A stretch of DNA of 64,000 bases from Gonocerus acuteangulatus (taxonomy: Eukaryota; Arthropoda; Insecta; Hemiptera; Coreidae). Position numbers and translations under genes: made by a program. The notes beneath the pieces are model-generated. The model was not told where the DNA came from. It worked only from the letters and a program-made list of their open reading frames with translations, and did no database searches. The DNA lies in NCBI GenBank assembly GCA_946811695.1, contig OX328131.1:11866641-11930640 (forward strand). The letters are read 5' to 3'. Positions 42,068 to 53,335 of this stretch are shown here, one piece after another (positions within the stretch are counted from its first letter, which is position 1; each line of letters begins with the position of its first letter).

Positions 42068-42954
42068 TGGTTGGACCTAAAGCATATTTATGTTCCTGAA
42101 TTGTAGGTTGGACCTAAAGAATATTTATGTTCCTGAATTGTAGGTTGGACCTAAAGCATATTTATGTTCCTGAATTGTAGGTTGGACCTAAAGCATATTT
42201 ATGTTCCTGAATTGTAGGCTGGACCTAAAGCATATTTATGTTCCTGAATTGTAGGTTGGACCTAAAGCATATTTATGTTCCTGAATTGTAGGCTGGACCT
42301 AAAGCATATTTATGTTCCTGAATTGTAGGTTGGACCTAAAGCATATTTATGTTCCTGAATTGTAGGCTGGACCTAAAGCATATTTATGTTCCTGAATTGT
42401 AGGCTGGACCTAAAGCATATTTATGTTCCTGAATTGTTGGTTGGACCTAAAGCATATTTATGTTCCTGAATTGTAGGTTGGACCTAAAGCATATTTATGT
42501 TCCTGAATTCTAGGCTGGACCTAAAGCATATTTATGTTCCTGAATTGTAAGCTGGACCTAAAGCATATTTATGTTCCTGAATTGATGGTTGGACCTAAAG
42601 CATATTTATGTTCCTGAATTGTAGGCTGGACCTAAAGCATATTTATGTTCCTGAATTGTAAGCTGGACCTAAAGCATATTTATGTTCCTGAATTGATGGT
42701 TGGACCTAAAGCATATTTATGTTCCTGAATTGTAGGTTGGACCTAAAGCATATTTATGTTCCTGAATTGTAGGCTGGACCTAAAGCATATTTATGTTCCT
42801 GAATTGTAGGCTGGACTTAAAGCATATTTATGTTCCTGAATTGTTGGTTGGACCTAAAGCATATTTATGTTCCTGAATTGTAGGTTGGACCTAAAGCATA
42901 TTTATGTTCCTGAATTGTAGGTTGGACCTAAAGCATATTTATGTTCCTGAATTT
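42068..42954 (+). repeat. Satellite array, 37-bp unit, about 24 copies
   Basis: The unit contains GGACCTAAAGCATATTTATG and TTCCTGAATTGTAGGTT. Spacing is exactly 37 bp. Variants cluster at the last 6 bases of each unit (GTAGGT, GTAGGC, GTAAGC, GATGGT, GTTGGT). Confidence 0.97.
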
Positions 42955-43486
42955 GAGCTGAAGGTTCTAAACAAAATAATTTTATATCACATTTTTCTTA
43001 TCAAAATGTTCGAAAAAATAACTATATATTTTGCCTTCTCAATATTGCGACAAATTGTTAAAAAAAAATTGCTCATTTCTATTCGATGGTTCTTGAATCG
43101 TCGTTTTTATTTATTCTTTCTTCTTCCTATTTATTATTATTTTGAAAAGGCCGCTAATGAATCTATATTTTCTAATGAGAATTTCCCTAAAGAATCTATT
43201 AAATTGCTATTTATTGTTAGCAAGATAGTAGTTGCTAATCCTTAGCATTAAAGGAAATTTAAGACCGAAAACAAGATATTTAGCCCTATTAATTAATTTA
43301 AAGAGGCTTAAGAGAGAAGAGAGAGAGCTAATCCTGACCTCTGAAGGAGTAAAATGATGCTTTAATAAGGGCATTAAGAGACCAAGAGGCATTAGTTGAA
43401 CAATGTTCCTTGTAGGAAGGATGAGAGCACTCCTTCAGGGGAGAGTGTAACACTAAGTGTACAACACCTCACGCTTACAACTCTTA
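42955..43486. other. Stretch without a recognised gene
   Basis: AT-rich. The last 45 bases (TACAACACCTCACGCTTACA) recur at 45956, giving the empty site of the mariner element. Confidence 0.5.
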
Positions 43487-44343
43487 CAGGGTCTGTCCGG
43501 AAAGTAATAGGACTGAGTCGATTAAAAAAAATGTATTGATCCAACAGTTACATTTTTTTAAAAAAAACAGCGCTGCCAACGCGATTTCCAAGCATGAAGA
43601 CATCACAGTAGGCATTCTCCGAAATAGCCTTTAGAGCCGAAGCTGCTTGGTACAAGCTGCTTGGACCCCCTCTGTCGTCTAAATAGGCTTTCCTTTCATC
43701 GGTCTTTAAAGGCAAGGAAACAAAAAGAAGTCCTGGGGGTCACATCTGAGCAGTAGAGCGGCCGGGGAAGCGTTGGGATGCCTGCCAGGCTTGGTAGCTG
43801 GTCACAAGACAGGAGGTGTGAGTCGGGGCGTTGTCGTGGTGCAACTTCCAGTCAGCTGCGATGTCTTTTCGGACCCGATTTGACCCTTCGTTTGAGTCTC
43901 TTCAGCACTTTCACATAGAACTTGGAGTAGACGGTTTGTCCACGAGTCATATTGTCGGTCTTTCAAGTCGACGGTCTTCCAGCACGGTCTTCATCTGCGA
44001 AAAGGCCTTGTGCCACCGAAACACACCACTTCTTGCTAAAGTATTATTTAGATAAGCCTGCTTGATCATATCAAACGTGTCTGTCGTAGGTTTACCGAGT
44101 TTCACACAGAATTTAATCGCCGACCTCGGCTCTAATCAACGCTGTATTTTCGGCTTGTACCACTCACAAAAACTCGTCGTACGAAAAAGCCTGTCTTGAC
44201 TCGCCGGATGCTCAGAGCCCCTCGACCGACCCCTCGTTCGTTAGATAGGGACCCATACAACCGAATCCAGTCGGCGCACGCGCACTCCGAAGTACAGTCG
44301 CGGTAGAAAAAAATCAGTCCTATTACTTTCCGGACAGACCCTC
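43487..44343 (-). mobile_element. Mariner-like element with decayed transposase
   Basis: 857 bp. Inverted ends CAGGGTCTGTCCGGAAAGTA / GAGGGTCTGTCCGGAAAGTA (about 30 bp, one mismatch), inserted at TA. The paralogous sequence at 45956-46020 has a single TA, proving the boundaries. The minus strand carries mariner transposase pieces: WKLHHDNAPTHTSCLV (second catalytic Asp block) and, shifted, PQDFFLFPCLK. The third Asp of mariner (D34D) is lost to frameshift, and the N-terminal half is missing. Non-autonomous. Confidence 0.9.
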
Positions 44344-44684
44344 TATCTTGATGTGTCACTGTTGAGAATAGTTTTGACAATTTCATTATTATATGCCGTT
44401 CAGTTAGATGGAAAAGATACAATTCCGCATGCGCGAAATTCTTAGCGAAGTATTCCGAAATATTAGTCTGACATTTGCATTACCATTATAATGAACAATA
44501 CATTACGAAAAACTCGATAAAAACGGATCATGTCATGTTCAGGACCAGGAAGGGCTTTGAGAGATCAGGTAAGGGAGATAGTGTTTAATGTTTATCAATA
44601 CTTAAGCAAAGCTAAGGCTGGAAACAATTTTAACTATAATGTTGCCTGTTCAAATAAATAGTTTAGCTGGTGGGAAGAGGGCGT

Positions 44685-45430
44685 AATAGCAGATTTAAAA
44701 TCAGCACCCCAAGAAACTGTAATGAGGTAATAGCAGATTTAAAATCAGCACCCCAAGAAACTGTAATGAGGTAATAGCAGATTAAAAACCAGCACCCCAA
44801 GAAACTGTAATGAGGTAACAGCAGATTTAAAATCAGCACCCCAAGAAACTGTAATGAGGTAATAGCAGATTTAAAATCAGCACCCCAAGAAACTGTAATG
44901 AGGTAATAGCAGATTTAAAATCAGCACCCCAAGAAACTGTAATGAGGTAATAGCAGATTTAAAATCAGCACCCCAAGAAACTGTAATGAGGTAATAGCAG
45001 ATTTAAAATCAGCACCCCAAGAAACTGTAATGAGGTAATAGCAGATTTAAAACCAGCACCCCAAGAAACTGTAATGAGGTAATAGCAGATTAAAAACCAG
45101 CACCCCAAGAAACTGTAATGAGGTAACAGCAGATTTAAAATCAGCACCCCAAGAAACTGTAATGAGGTAATAGCAGATTTAAAATCAGCACCCCAAGAAA
45201 CTGTAATGAGGTAATAGCAGATTTAAAATCAGCACCCCAAGAAACTGAAATGAGGTAATAGCAGATTTAAAATCAGCACCCCAAGAAACTGTAATGAGGT
45301 AATAGCAGATTTAAAATCAGCACCCCAAGAAACTTTAATGAGGTAATAGCAGATTTAAATTCAGCACCCCAAGAAACTGTAATGAGGTAATAGCAGATTT
45401 AAATTCAGCACCCCAAGAAACTCGAATGAG
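44685..45430 (-). repeat. Satellite array, 44-bp unit, about 17 copies
   Basis: The unit contains AATAGCAGATTTAAAATCAG and CACCCCAAGAAACTGTAATG at exact 44-bp spacing. The unit is the reverse complement of a segment present once in the dispersed repeats at 1365 and 45520 (CTTGGGGTGCTGATTTTTAA-like). Confidence 0.97.
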
Positions 45431-45509
45431 GCAAATATAACCAGAAACACCGAGAGATATCGGAGACTACTTGTCTCTTCCGGAGAGGAAAAAAGTATTT
45501 TTTGTTTTT

Positions 45510-45800
45510 GATGACATTTACCTCATTAGAGTTTCTTGTGGTGTTAATTTTAAATCTGCTATTAATTTTGGTGTAAAAAAATGTATTGTGCTAGCATATT
45601 TTTGAATTTATTCGGCTAAATATTAATCATTGTTTAACGGTTGTCTTTGTTCCTTAATCTACTCTATAAAACAAATGAATTGATGAAAGAATCAAGTCGA
45701 TATAATTTTCTAAACTCGATATATAAAATAAAACATTTTCAACCTATTTTATATTATTTCTCAGCTTCAAATGGACCAAATCGGTGATCCCACCACTTGT
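45510..45800 (+). repeat. Dispersed repeat shared with 1365-1700
   Basis: Shared blocks: AATCTGCTATTA, TTTTGGTGTAAAAAAATGTA, TAATCTACTCTATAAARCAA and AAAGAATCAWGTCGATAT. It lies immediately beside the 44-bp array that derives from its first part. Confidence 0.8.
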
Positions 45801-46169
45801 TAGAATATTAGAGGTGTACTTTGGAAGGAGGGCCCCCCCTTTAACGTGCGATTGGGCCGATTAAAAAAAATTGATTATTTTTACGTGTTTAACAAATATC
45901 CAAAGTTTCATTAAAATCGGCTCCGAACACTTGAGGATGTTACCTAGTTAGTTTACAACACCTCACACTTACAACTCTTATCTTGATGTGTCACTGTTGA
46001 GGAGAATTGTTTCGACAATTTCATTATTAGTTGTAGTTAAAGAAAATGCACTATTCCGGATAAGTTTCCCATTTTCATACCTTGTTTTACTAAAATACTC
46101 ATCTTATTGTTAAATGCAATTTAAATAGTGAGTTCAACCATTTTTCAGACGTGATAGGGAGGAACAGGC
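45801..46169. other. Gene-free stretch; mariner empty site
   Basis: Contains the uninterrupted counterpart (45956-46030) of the sequence flanking the mariner element at 43487-44343. No gene. Confidence 0.5.
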
Positions 46170-46174
46170 ATATA

Positions 46175-46247
<73 letters not shown>

Positions 46248-46248
46248 A

Positions 46249-47918
46249 CAGGGTGTCTCGTAAATTTCTAGTCATATTGTGAGAGGTGATAGAGGAACTT
46301 TAGGGGAACAAAAAATGTTCTATGACGATTTTCCGAATTCTCACACATAAGGGAGAAAACGTCGTTTTATTGTTTTATCGAGACAAACGTGGTTTTTAGA
46401 AGAATAGTCGTTGTAGCTCCGTCCCAGGTGGTTCTACTAGAAAGGGAGTGAAACCAATCGAAAGCTGAGTAAATTTACTACAAGTCTAGTTGGGAGTAAA
46501 CGTAAAACTGAATGAATGTAAGTATGTATATCTTACCAAAAGAAAGCTATTCTAAATTTTCGGACATTTTCTTGATATTTCTTTCCAGCGTTACTCCTCA
46601 ATGGGCAGCATCTGAGATTTCTGGGTTTCAGAACACCTTCCACATTTAACCAGCTTTCCATTCATGTATCACAACCCCGTGTTATTGAAGTATGTGAACG
46701 ATTTAAGAACAACAGCTTTAAAAAAAAAACATGGATCTGTGAAAATATTTATTTTTATAAATGTTTACTTAAATATTAAGTAAATATTTACTTAAAACAA
46801 TAAAAAAAATTACTTCCACAAATATAAAAAAAAATACTAAAACAGTAAATAAATAAAATACACATATATTTTGAATTTGTTAATTACAGTAACTAATACT
46901 GGGTCCAGGAGGTGGCCATTAATGAACCCCAACCAAACATTAACCTGAAAAATTATTATTTTTACCTAGATAACGCATTTGAACACATTTTTAATGAACT
47001 TATTTATTAACAACTCATTATTTATTAGGGATGGGATATTTAATTACAACAACAAACATACATGGGCTCACGAAAATCCCAGTGCGGTTTTCAAGCGTGG
47101 CCATCAGTATCAATTCATGGTAAAGTATTGGTTTTTTATTTATAAATACATGTAAAAATGTGTTCAAATGCGTTATCCAGGTAAAAATAGTTATTTTTCA
47201 GGTTTGTGTGTGGTTGGGGTTCATTAATGGCCACCTCCTGGACCCATTATTAGTTACTGTAATTAATAAATTCAAAATAAATGCGTATTTTATTTATTTA
47301 CTGCTTTAGAATTTTTTTTATTTTTATGGAAGTAATTTTTTTAAGTAGATATTTACTTAATATTTAAGTAAATAATTTTAAAACTAAATTTTTCTTTTAA
47401 GCTTTTGGTAAAAACTGAGGAAAAACAATTAATTTTCTTTTCACAGATCCATGTTTTATTAAAACTTTTGTTTCTAAATCGTTCTCATACTACCGTAACA
47501 CAGGATTGTGATGCATGAATGGAAAGCTGGTTAAATGAGGAAGTTTTTCTAAAATCCAGAAATCTCAGCCTCTCATACCCATTGAAGAGTAATGCTGGTA
47601 AGAAATATCAAGAAAAAGTCAGGAAATTTAGAATAGCTTTCTTTTGGGAAGATAGACATACTTAAATTCATTTATTTTTACGGTTAATATCAACTAGTCT
47701 TATAGTAAATTTATTAAGCTTTCGATTGATTTCACTTCCTTTCTAGTAGAACCACCTCGGGCGGAGCTACAACGATTATTCTTCTAAAAACCACGTTTGT
47801 CTCGAAAAAACAATAAAATGATGTTTTCTCCCTTATATGTGAGAATTCGGAAAATCGTCACATAACATTTTTTGTCCTCTATCACCTCTCACAATATGAC
47901 TAGACGTTTACGGGACAT

Positions 47919-47920
<2 letters not shown>
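46249..47920. mobile_element. 1.67-kb fold-back element with arms of about 750 bp
   Basis: The left end CAGGGTGTCTCGTAAATTTC is mirrored at the right (inward AGGATGTCCCGTAAACGTC). Both arms share long runs such as TGTGAGAGGTGATAGAGG, AAACCACGTTTGTCTCGA (right sense), CCAGCTTTCCATTCATG and GGTGGCCATTAATGAACCCC. A spacer of about 160 bp lies at 46999-47155. It inserted at TA in a TA microsatellite (46170-46248 and 47921-47974). Arm identity looks about 85% by eye. No protein. Confidence 0.88.
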
Positions 47921-47974
<54 letters not shown>

Positions 47975-47978
<4 letters not shown>

Positions 47979-48110
47979 CTGTTACCCGGCGCACAGTGGT
48001 GCCAAGCACCCAATTTTGGTAAAAAAAACTTTAGGTACTTGAATCTTTCTGATATATCTGAAATAAAAACTTAAAAAGACCTATTATGCCTGTTGCAAAA
48101 ACCTAATTGG
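47975..48110 (-). repeat. Helitron-like end and short hairpin
   Basis: The minus strand ends GCACCACTGTGCGCCGGGTA ACAGCTTATA, a variant of the GCACACTGGGTAACAGCTAG end. It is preceded by inverted AGCACCCAATTTTGG / AACCTAATTGGGTGCT. Confidence 0.4.
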
Positions 48111-48329
48111 GTGCTTATTTTATCCTAAAAATCCGGTCCTTAATCATCACCATCATCAGTCGTGCGGTATACTATTTCATTTCCGGAACTCTATCTGAGC
48201 CAATTGTTCATAAAGAAGGAATTAAAAACCTGTTCTCGTTTTCCTCCTCGGCTTTTACGGTGGGTCATTTCGTCCTTGTGTCACGTAGAAATTAAAGCTA
48301 GTTGTAAAAACATGATAGTCATTTGTAAG

Positions 48330-48386
<57 letters not shown>

Positions 48387-48715
48387 AGACTCTCCCTTAT
48401 CCGGCGTTCTCTTATCTGTCGCATTCGCCGGAGGGTTCCTAGAAAACATTCCCTTCCTAGCTAGCCAATCATTTGTTTCGTGGTATATAAATGTTTCTAC
48501 TAAAGCACCTGCGGCTGGACAGTCTGTCTTCATATTTTTATTCCTTAAAACTTTGACATTCATAATACACCAGAAGGATTTACAAATTCTGAATTTATTT
48601 TAGTATTCGATACCTAAATTATGCATAAATATAATAAGTTTGAGTAGCGCATAGTTGTTTGCCGTGCACGGTGGACATTTATAATGTATTTGTTACTTCA
48701 ACGTCCCATTTACTA
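48111..48715. other. Stretch without a recognised gene
   Basis: TA microsatellite at 48331-48381; no gene supported. Confidence 0.45.
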
Positions 48716-48723
48716 CTTATTAC

Positions 48724-49535
48724 TAGAGCCCGGAAGTTTGGCAAAATGCCTTTTTTATCTGAATGGATATATTGAAGAATCACATAGAAATAGATATGTT
48801 TTCGTGCATTTAGGAAGTGTAGCGACAATTTTTATTTTGCCTTTTTTGCCTATATTGGCTATTTTAAGATTTAAAGCCTCTTTTTTTTGCCTTTTTGCAC
48901 GTTATGCAATTTTTTTCTGCGATTTAAACATTTTAAAAAGCACAAAACGAATTGCGAATTTCAGTTCGTCGAAAACAAAAAAGTTTTCACAAATTAAATT
49001 ACATTTTGCCGTCACAAATATCAATTCGAAAGCTTATTTTCCCAACCCGTGGATTGACCCTCTGTAAATAACAGAGCCTTCCTTGGTAGAAGGAATGCAC
49101 AGGCATAATGAATAGGAGGAAAGAGAGAGGATGAGAGAAGTACGTCTCCTTCCTCACACCCCTTTTGCTGTGACAATGGTGTAGTTACCTGGTATTCCGG
49201 ATTTAGAAATGATAAGATAATGGAGAGGAAGTTTTTCCATGATGAAAACCATTTTTTCTGAGGTCTATGAGAGTTCATACTTTGAAAAAGCATCTTGTTG
49301 TTGCTTGTAACAAGGGAAAGTCAGAGTAAGTACACTAATTCTGTGATAAATTGATAATAAAGAAATGAATGAGTATTTAAAATAAATATTTTCATTAATA
49401 ATGAGTGAGATTCCTCTTTGCCTTCACTCCTAATAAATACCTATTTTAATTACAGTACTGCCTATTTTCAGTATTTCAAGTGCTTTTTTGCCTGGCTATT
49501 TTAACCAAAAATAAATGCCTAACTTCCGGGCTCTA
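48724..49535. mobile_element. hAT-like non-autonomous element
   Basis: Inverted ends TAGAGCCCGGAAGTTTGGCA and (inward) TAGAGCCCGGAAGTTAGGCA. The flanking 8-mers CTTATTAC and GTTATGAC agree at 6 of 8 positions, consistent with an aged hAT duplication. Interior AT-rich with TTTTTTGCC motifs near both ends; no transposase. Confidence 0.75.
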
Positions 49536-49742
49536 GTTATGACATAAAGAATTGAAAAATATAAATTTATTTGTCATTCGTAAATTGGAAAAAAATAACT
49601 TTTATTTTGACCACACCAAGTAGTATTAACCTTCAAGGAGTAATACTAGATTAACGAACTTAAATAGTCAGTACAAAGATTTATGGTGTTTATTAAGTCT
49701 TGAACTTTTGCTAGTACCAACAGAATTCAATACAGTACAGCT

Positions 49743-50703
49743 GTATATGTTACCGGCATTCTATAGAATCCAGGCATTCTATAGAATGCCTGAGTGGTTG
49801 AGGAAAAGTGTAGAATATATTAGCGTGTACATCATATTACACACATAGCCTAGGCATTCTATATAATGCCTAGGTATTCTATAGAATGCCTGTTGCTTAT
49901 TTGGCATTGTATAATATTAAAAAGGTTTTGAGTATACTACATACACTTTACTTAGATACTTGAAAGAAATGACAACTGGTAGAATTTGAGTGTTCAGAAT
50001 CAATGCAAATCACTAAAATAAAGCGTCCTCGGCACCGATTTTCTTCAAAGTTTGCACTATAACATATTTTGATGCACTAAACACGAATCCGATAAAAAAA
50101 AAGAAAAGTTGCTCTCAACTAGGAAATAAGTTAATAAGCACTAAAGTTCACTGTTATGGAGGTTATAAAAGACGGCGTAAACAGCGTATTTGTAAACATG
50201 CGCATGCGCAATAATCCTTAAAGAAGATGTATAATTTAAATTTAGACACACCTGTCGTAGCTGACCTGTCGCTTTTGGGCAAACGTGCTATGCGTTCCGC
50301 TCGGACAAGAAGATATCAAAACCCTTGCCAATCCAACTCGCAGAAATTAATAGAAATCTATTAATTTCTGCGAGTTGGATTGACTAGGGTTTTGATAGCT
50401 TCTTGAGCGAGCGTAGCGAGCGGAAACGCATAGCACGTATGCCCAAAAGTCGTCCTAGGCATTCTTCTAATTCTCCTAGACATCATCAGACGCGATGTTC
50501 GGTGGATATAAATCCGCAATCGCACCGCCGGTAGTTACTCCTACAAGCTACAAATCCTGTATTTCATACGTTGCCTAAAGCACAGTAGGCGTTCTATAGA
50601 ATGCCTAGGCAAAGTATGAAATAAGCTTTATTTCAAACATTGCCGGCTGGATTGAGGCATTCTATAGAATGCCTGATTATATACTTTGCCGGTAACATAT
50701 ATA
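49743..50703. mobile_element. Inverted-repeat element with clustered 20-bp palindromes
   Basis: Ends GTATATGTTACCGGCA and its inverse TGCCGGTAACATATAT. Near both ends it carries the perfect palindrome AGGCATTCTATAGAATGCCT (49772 and 50655) and close variants (49852, 49872, 50587). A fold-back element (50271-50452) is nested inside, and a mariner element sits directly on its right end. No protein encoded. Confidence 0.65.
50271..50452. mobile_element. 182-bp near-perfect hairpin element
   Basis: The arms meet at 50356/50357 (AATAGAAATCTATT centre) and run out through GCGAGTTGGATT, TTTTGATA, GAGCGGAAACGCATAGCACG and TGCCCAAAAG. A half copy is at 61885-61995. Confidence 0.85.
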
Positions 50704-51581
50704 CCAGGTAACGCAAAAAGTCCTGTCGTTTTATTTTAAATCCCATGTTTAAAAATTTCTTACTTTAATACCATAATGATAAATAAATAGCAACATTGTA
50801 GGATTAGAAGATGCTTGTTTTGGTAGTAAACTGGACTACTTTAACTTTAATCCAGTTGACATTCTGAGCTATAAATTTTCTTTTTTTTTTTTACAATGAT
50901 CTCTCTTCAAACGCAAATTTACTCGATTTTACTCTACGAGTTTAAATTAGGCCTAAAAGCCACCGAGGCTGCTCGTAAACTGCTTCAGGAGGATGCTCTC
51001 TCAGATCGGAAGGCGCAATTCTGGTTTGCGAAATTCCGTAGAGGAGATGAATCGCTCATGGATGAACCTCAAAGTGGGAGGCCGGAAGTTGTAGATGACG
51101 ACGCTCTGACAGAAATCATTGAGTCAGATCCACGATAAACTTGCTCTGAAATCCCTGGACAACTTAATGTTTCCGATTCAACCATCAGAAATCACCTACA
51201 TCAAATTGGTAAGACCAAAAAACTTTAGAAGTGGGTTCCCCATAAACTTTAGAAGTGGGTTCCCCATAAACTGAGCGATCGCAAGACGGGACAAACTCTT
51301 AGCGATTTGCTGGGAAACTCTACCTCACCCACCATATTCCCCTGATTTGTCACCATCTGATTACCACCTGTTCAGAGCTCTAGACAACCGTAAGCAGGGA
51401 AAAACTTTCGCGGATGTGACGACCTTGAAAAACACCTTAGAAACTTTTTTTTTTCATCCAAACCAGCTGAGTATTATAAATAAAGTAGTTTGTGACATTG
51501 AGGCACGTTGGACTTTATTTCGAGGGATAATTTATTTTTACCCTATTTCAAAAAAACGACAGGACTTTTTGCGTTACCTGA
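50704..51581 (+). mobile_element. Mariner-like element with internal deletion
   Basis: 878 bp. Inverted ends CCAGGTAACGCAAAAAGTCC / TCAGGTAACGCAAAAAGTCC (inward), flanked by TA on both sides (50702-50703, 51582-51583). It retains the N- and C-terminal parts of a mariner transposase but lacks most of the catalytic core. Confidence 0.9.
50896..51580 (+). pseudogene. Mariner transposase, deleted copy
   Basis: The frame from 50896 encodes the first helix-turn-helix (KATEAARKLLQEDALSDRKA, QFWFAKFRRGDESLMDEPQS, GRPEVVDDDAL), typical of mariner transposases. It stops at 51136. Pieces of the second DNA-binding domain (ISDSTIRNHLHQIGK-like) and then, after a large deletion, the catalytic end (YSPDLSPSDYHLFRALDN) and C-terminal helices follow. 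A short direct duplication (AACTTTAGAAGTGGGTTCCC) is at 51220-51270. The enzyme would cut at TA sites; this copy cannot. Confidence 0.88.
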
Positions 51582-51583
51582 TA

Positions 51584-52480
51584 CTTTCTTCTGGCACTTT
51601 CAGTAGGTAGTTATGAGCTGTCGTCAACAATTCCGGCAGGATTTAATTTATTAAACCGCTAGATATTTCACAGGATGTTAGTTACTTAATACTAAATGTT
51701 TTAGGAAAATTACCTCTCCAGGCTGCGCATATTTCTACATAGATTTAACCCTTTTAAGCTCTTCCTGTCCCATCGATTTTTTTTTAATTAGTCCCCCGAG
51801 CCTCATATCTCGGCCTGGCAAATTAATTAACTTGAGGCTCGAGATACATATGACGCTATGCCGTGTCTCTGAAGCTACACGATTTATCTATCCCAGCTTT
51901 CACATGATCCCCTAATATAATCGCATAATTAGAAAATACATTATTATGATATTTTTAGCTACTTTATATGTGTTATTTGTGAGTTCAAATGTGTATCTAG
52001 ATCCACAACTTTGGTTGTTTTGTCAAGAAACAAAACATTTCCGTAGCCATAAATATGGACCAGCTCGTTAAAAAAGAAAGTCCGTCTCGCAGGAGCTGCT
52101 TAACTAAGCACTTTCCCCATAATTTGGGTAGTTTAGACTCCATTCCCGAATAATTTTCTTAAAATAACGTATATATATAAAATAAAAACATGAATAGTTC
52201 TGCTCTTTTACATTTGGTATGAGCAACTCGATCAAATTATTTTTTTATTTTTTTTTTTTTAAATAAATATCCTTGAAGAGTTTTGTGTATTTTTGGTACT
52301 GAACTACTTAATATATACTCGAAAACTACACATATTCGTCATTTGGTGTGAGGCAGGAACGGGATACAGCCCCCCAAGCGGTAGACGTGAGAAGTAATAT
52401 CAAGACAGAGGCACACCTAGCGGAAGATTTGCCAACTAACGTTTCACTGGAAAATTCTATTCAAACAAAATACAAAGTAA
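51584..52480. other. Stretch without a recognised gene
   Basis: AT-rich. 52074-52100 repeats AAGTCCGTCTCGCAGGA seen at 15146. A run of about 17 C at 52482-52498. No gene. Confidence 0.45.
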
Positions 52481-52489
52481 CCCCCCCCC

Positions 52490-52740
52490 CCCCCCCCTCC
52501 GCTAGACCGATTTAGTTCATTTTTACAACACTTCTCTCTAATTAGATTACCAACAAGTATTCCTAGTTTCGTTACGATAAAACAAAAATTACTACCGGTA
52601 TGAGCAAATTAGTAATTCCTTTCTGGAGAAAACCCCCTCCTGATGAACGGATATAGTTTATTTTAACAACGTATTTTTCTCTTTTAAAACTACGGCTGTT
52701 ATGGTCAAATTAATATTTTGTGTCCGTGGTGACTCATAAT
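52490..52740. repeat. Dispersed non-coding repeat, copy of 14481-14850
   Basis: Same ordered blocks as described at 14481 (CGATTTAGTT, ACCGGTATGAGCAAA, GGCTGTTATGG). Confidence 0.6.
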
Positions 52741-52986
52741 TTGTGATAGTTTATCCATAATATTTTTATTCAAGTCGTTACCCAAAATAAACTATTTCCT
52801 CTGTTAGGGCTCAGAAATACAAATTTCTTGAGACCTCAACGAAATCGATTGGTCTATTTGGTGCCAAGTTACAGGCATATAGTTATGTTTTAAGGGCTTT
52901 GCTGAATAGTCTTTCAATGTAAAGTTTCTTTTAGTTTTCATTCCTAATCTAATATTCAAATATATTTACTCAGTGTATATTATATA

Positions 52987-53335
52987 AGGGTCGAGGTTAG
53001 CTCAGTGGTAGAGCATTGGACTAATAAGCTGGAGGCCTGAGTTCAAATCCCGAGCAAGCACTAAAGATTTTTTCTTCTAGTGTCTTCGTTCGTGGGTTGA
53101 ATTCGTCCTCCCTGACTGTCCCTAGGCCAACCCAGCCTTTATTTAATTTATCAATGAGTACCTTGGGTGCTAATGACTCTAGCAGTCGAAGGAGCAAGGG
53201 GAAAATCAGGCGGCCGGAGCATAGTACTGAGACCACAGTATCTCCCTAGTGTGCCGTATGGTCATGAATGAGATGCCTCTATAGTATCTGCCCCTCAGGG
53301 CCTGTTACGGGACTGATTTTTTTTTTTTTGTTTTT
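52987..53335 (+). mobile_element. tRNA-derived SINE, full-length copy
   Basis: The head is tRNA-like: GTTAGCTCAGTGGTAGAGCA contains the A box, and CTGAGTTCAAATCCCGAGCA the B box of an RNA polymerase III promoter. The acceptor stem does not pair, so it is not a tRNA gene. The body (TGACTCTAGCAGTCGAAGGA, CAGGCGGCCGGAGCATAGTA, TCTGCCCCTCAGGGCCTG) matches 5008-5260, 55049-55205 (reverse) and 56045-56345. It ends in a T-rich tail. Confidence 0.9.

Noticed and set aside
44965..45147. 60-codon repetitive protein (LLLPHYSFLGC units)
   Set aside because: A frame through the 44-bp satellite; the array is explained by a non-coding dispersed repeat.
52987..53058. tRNA gene
   Set aside because: A and B boxes are present but the acceptor stem does not pair, and the sequence continues into a repeated SINE body found elsewhere in the window.
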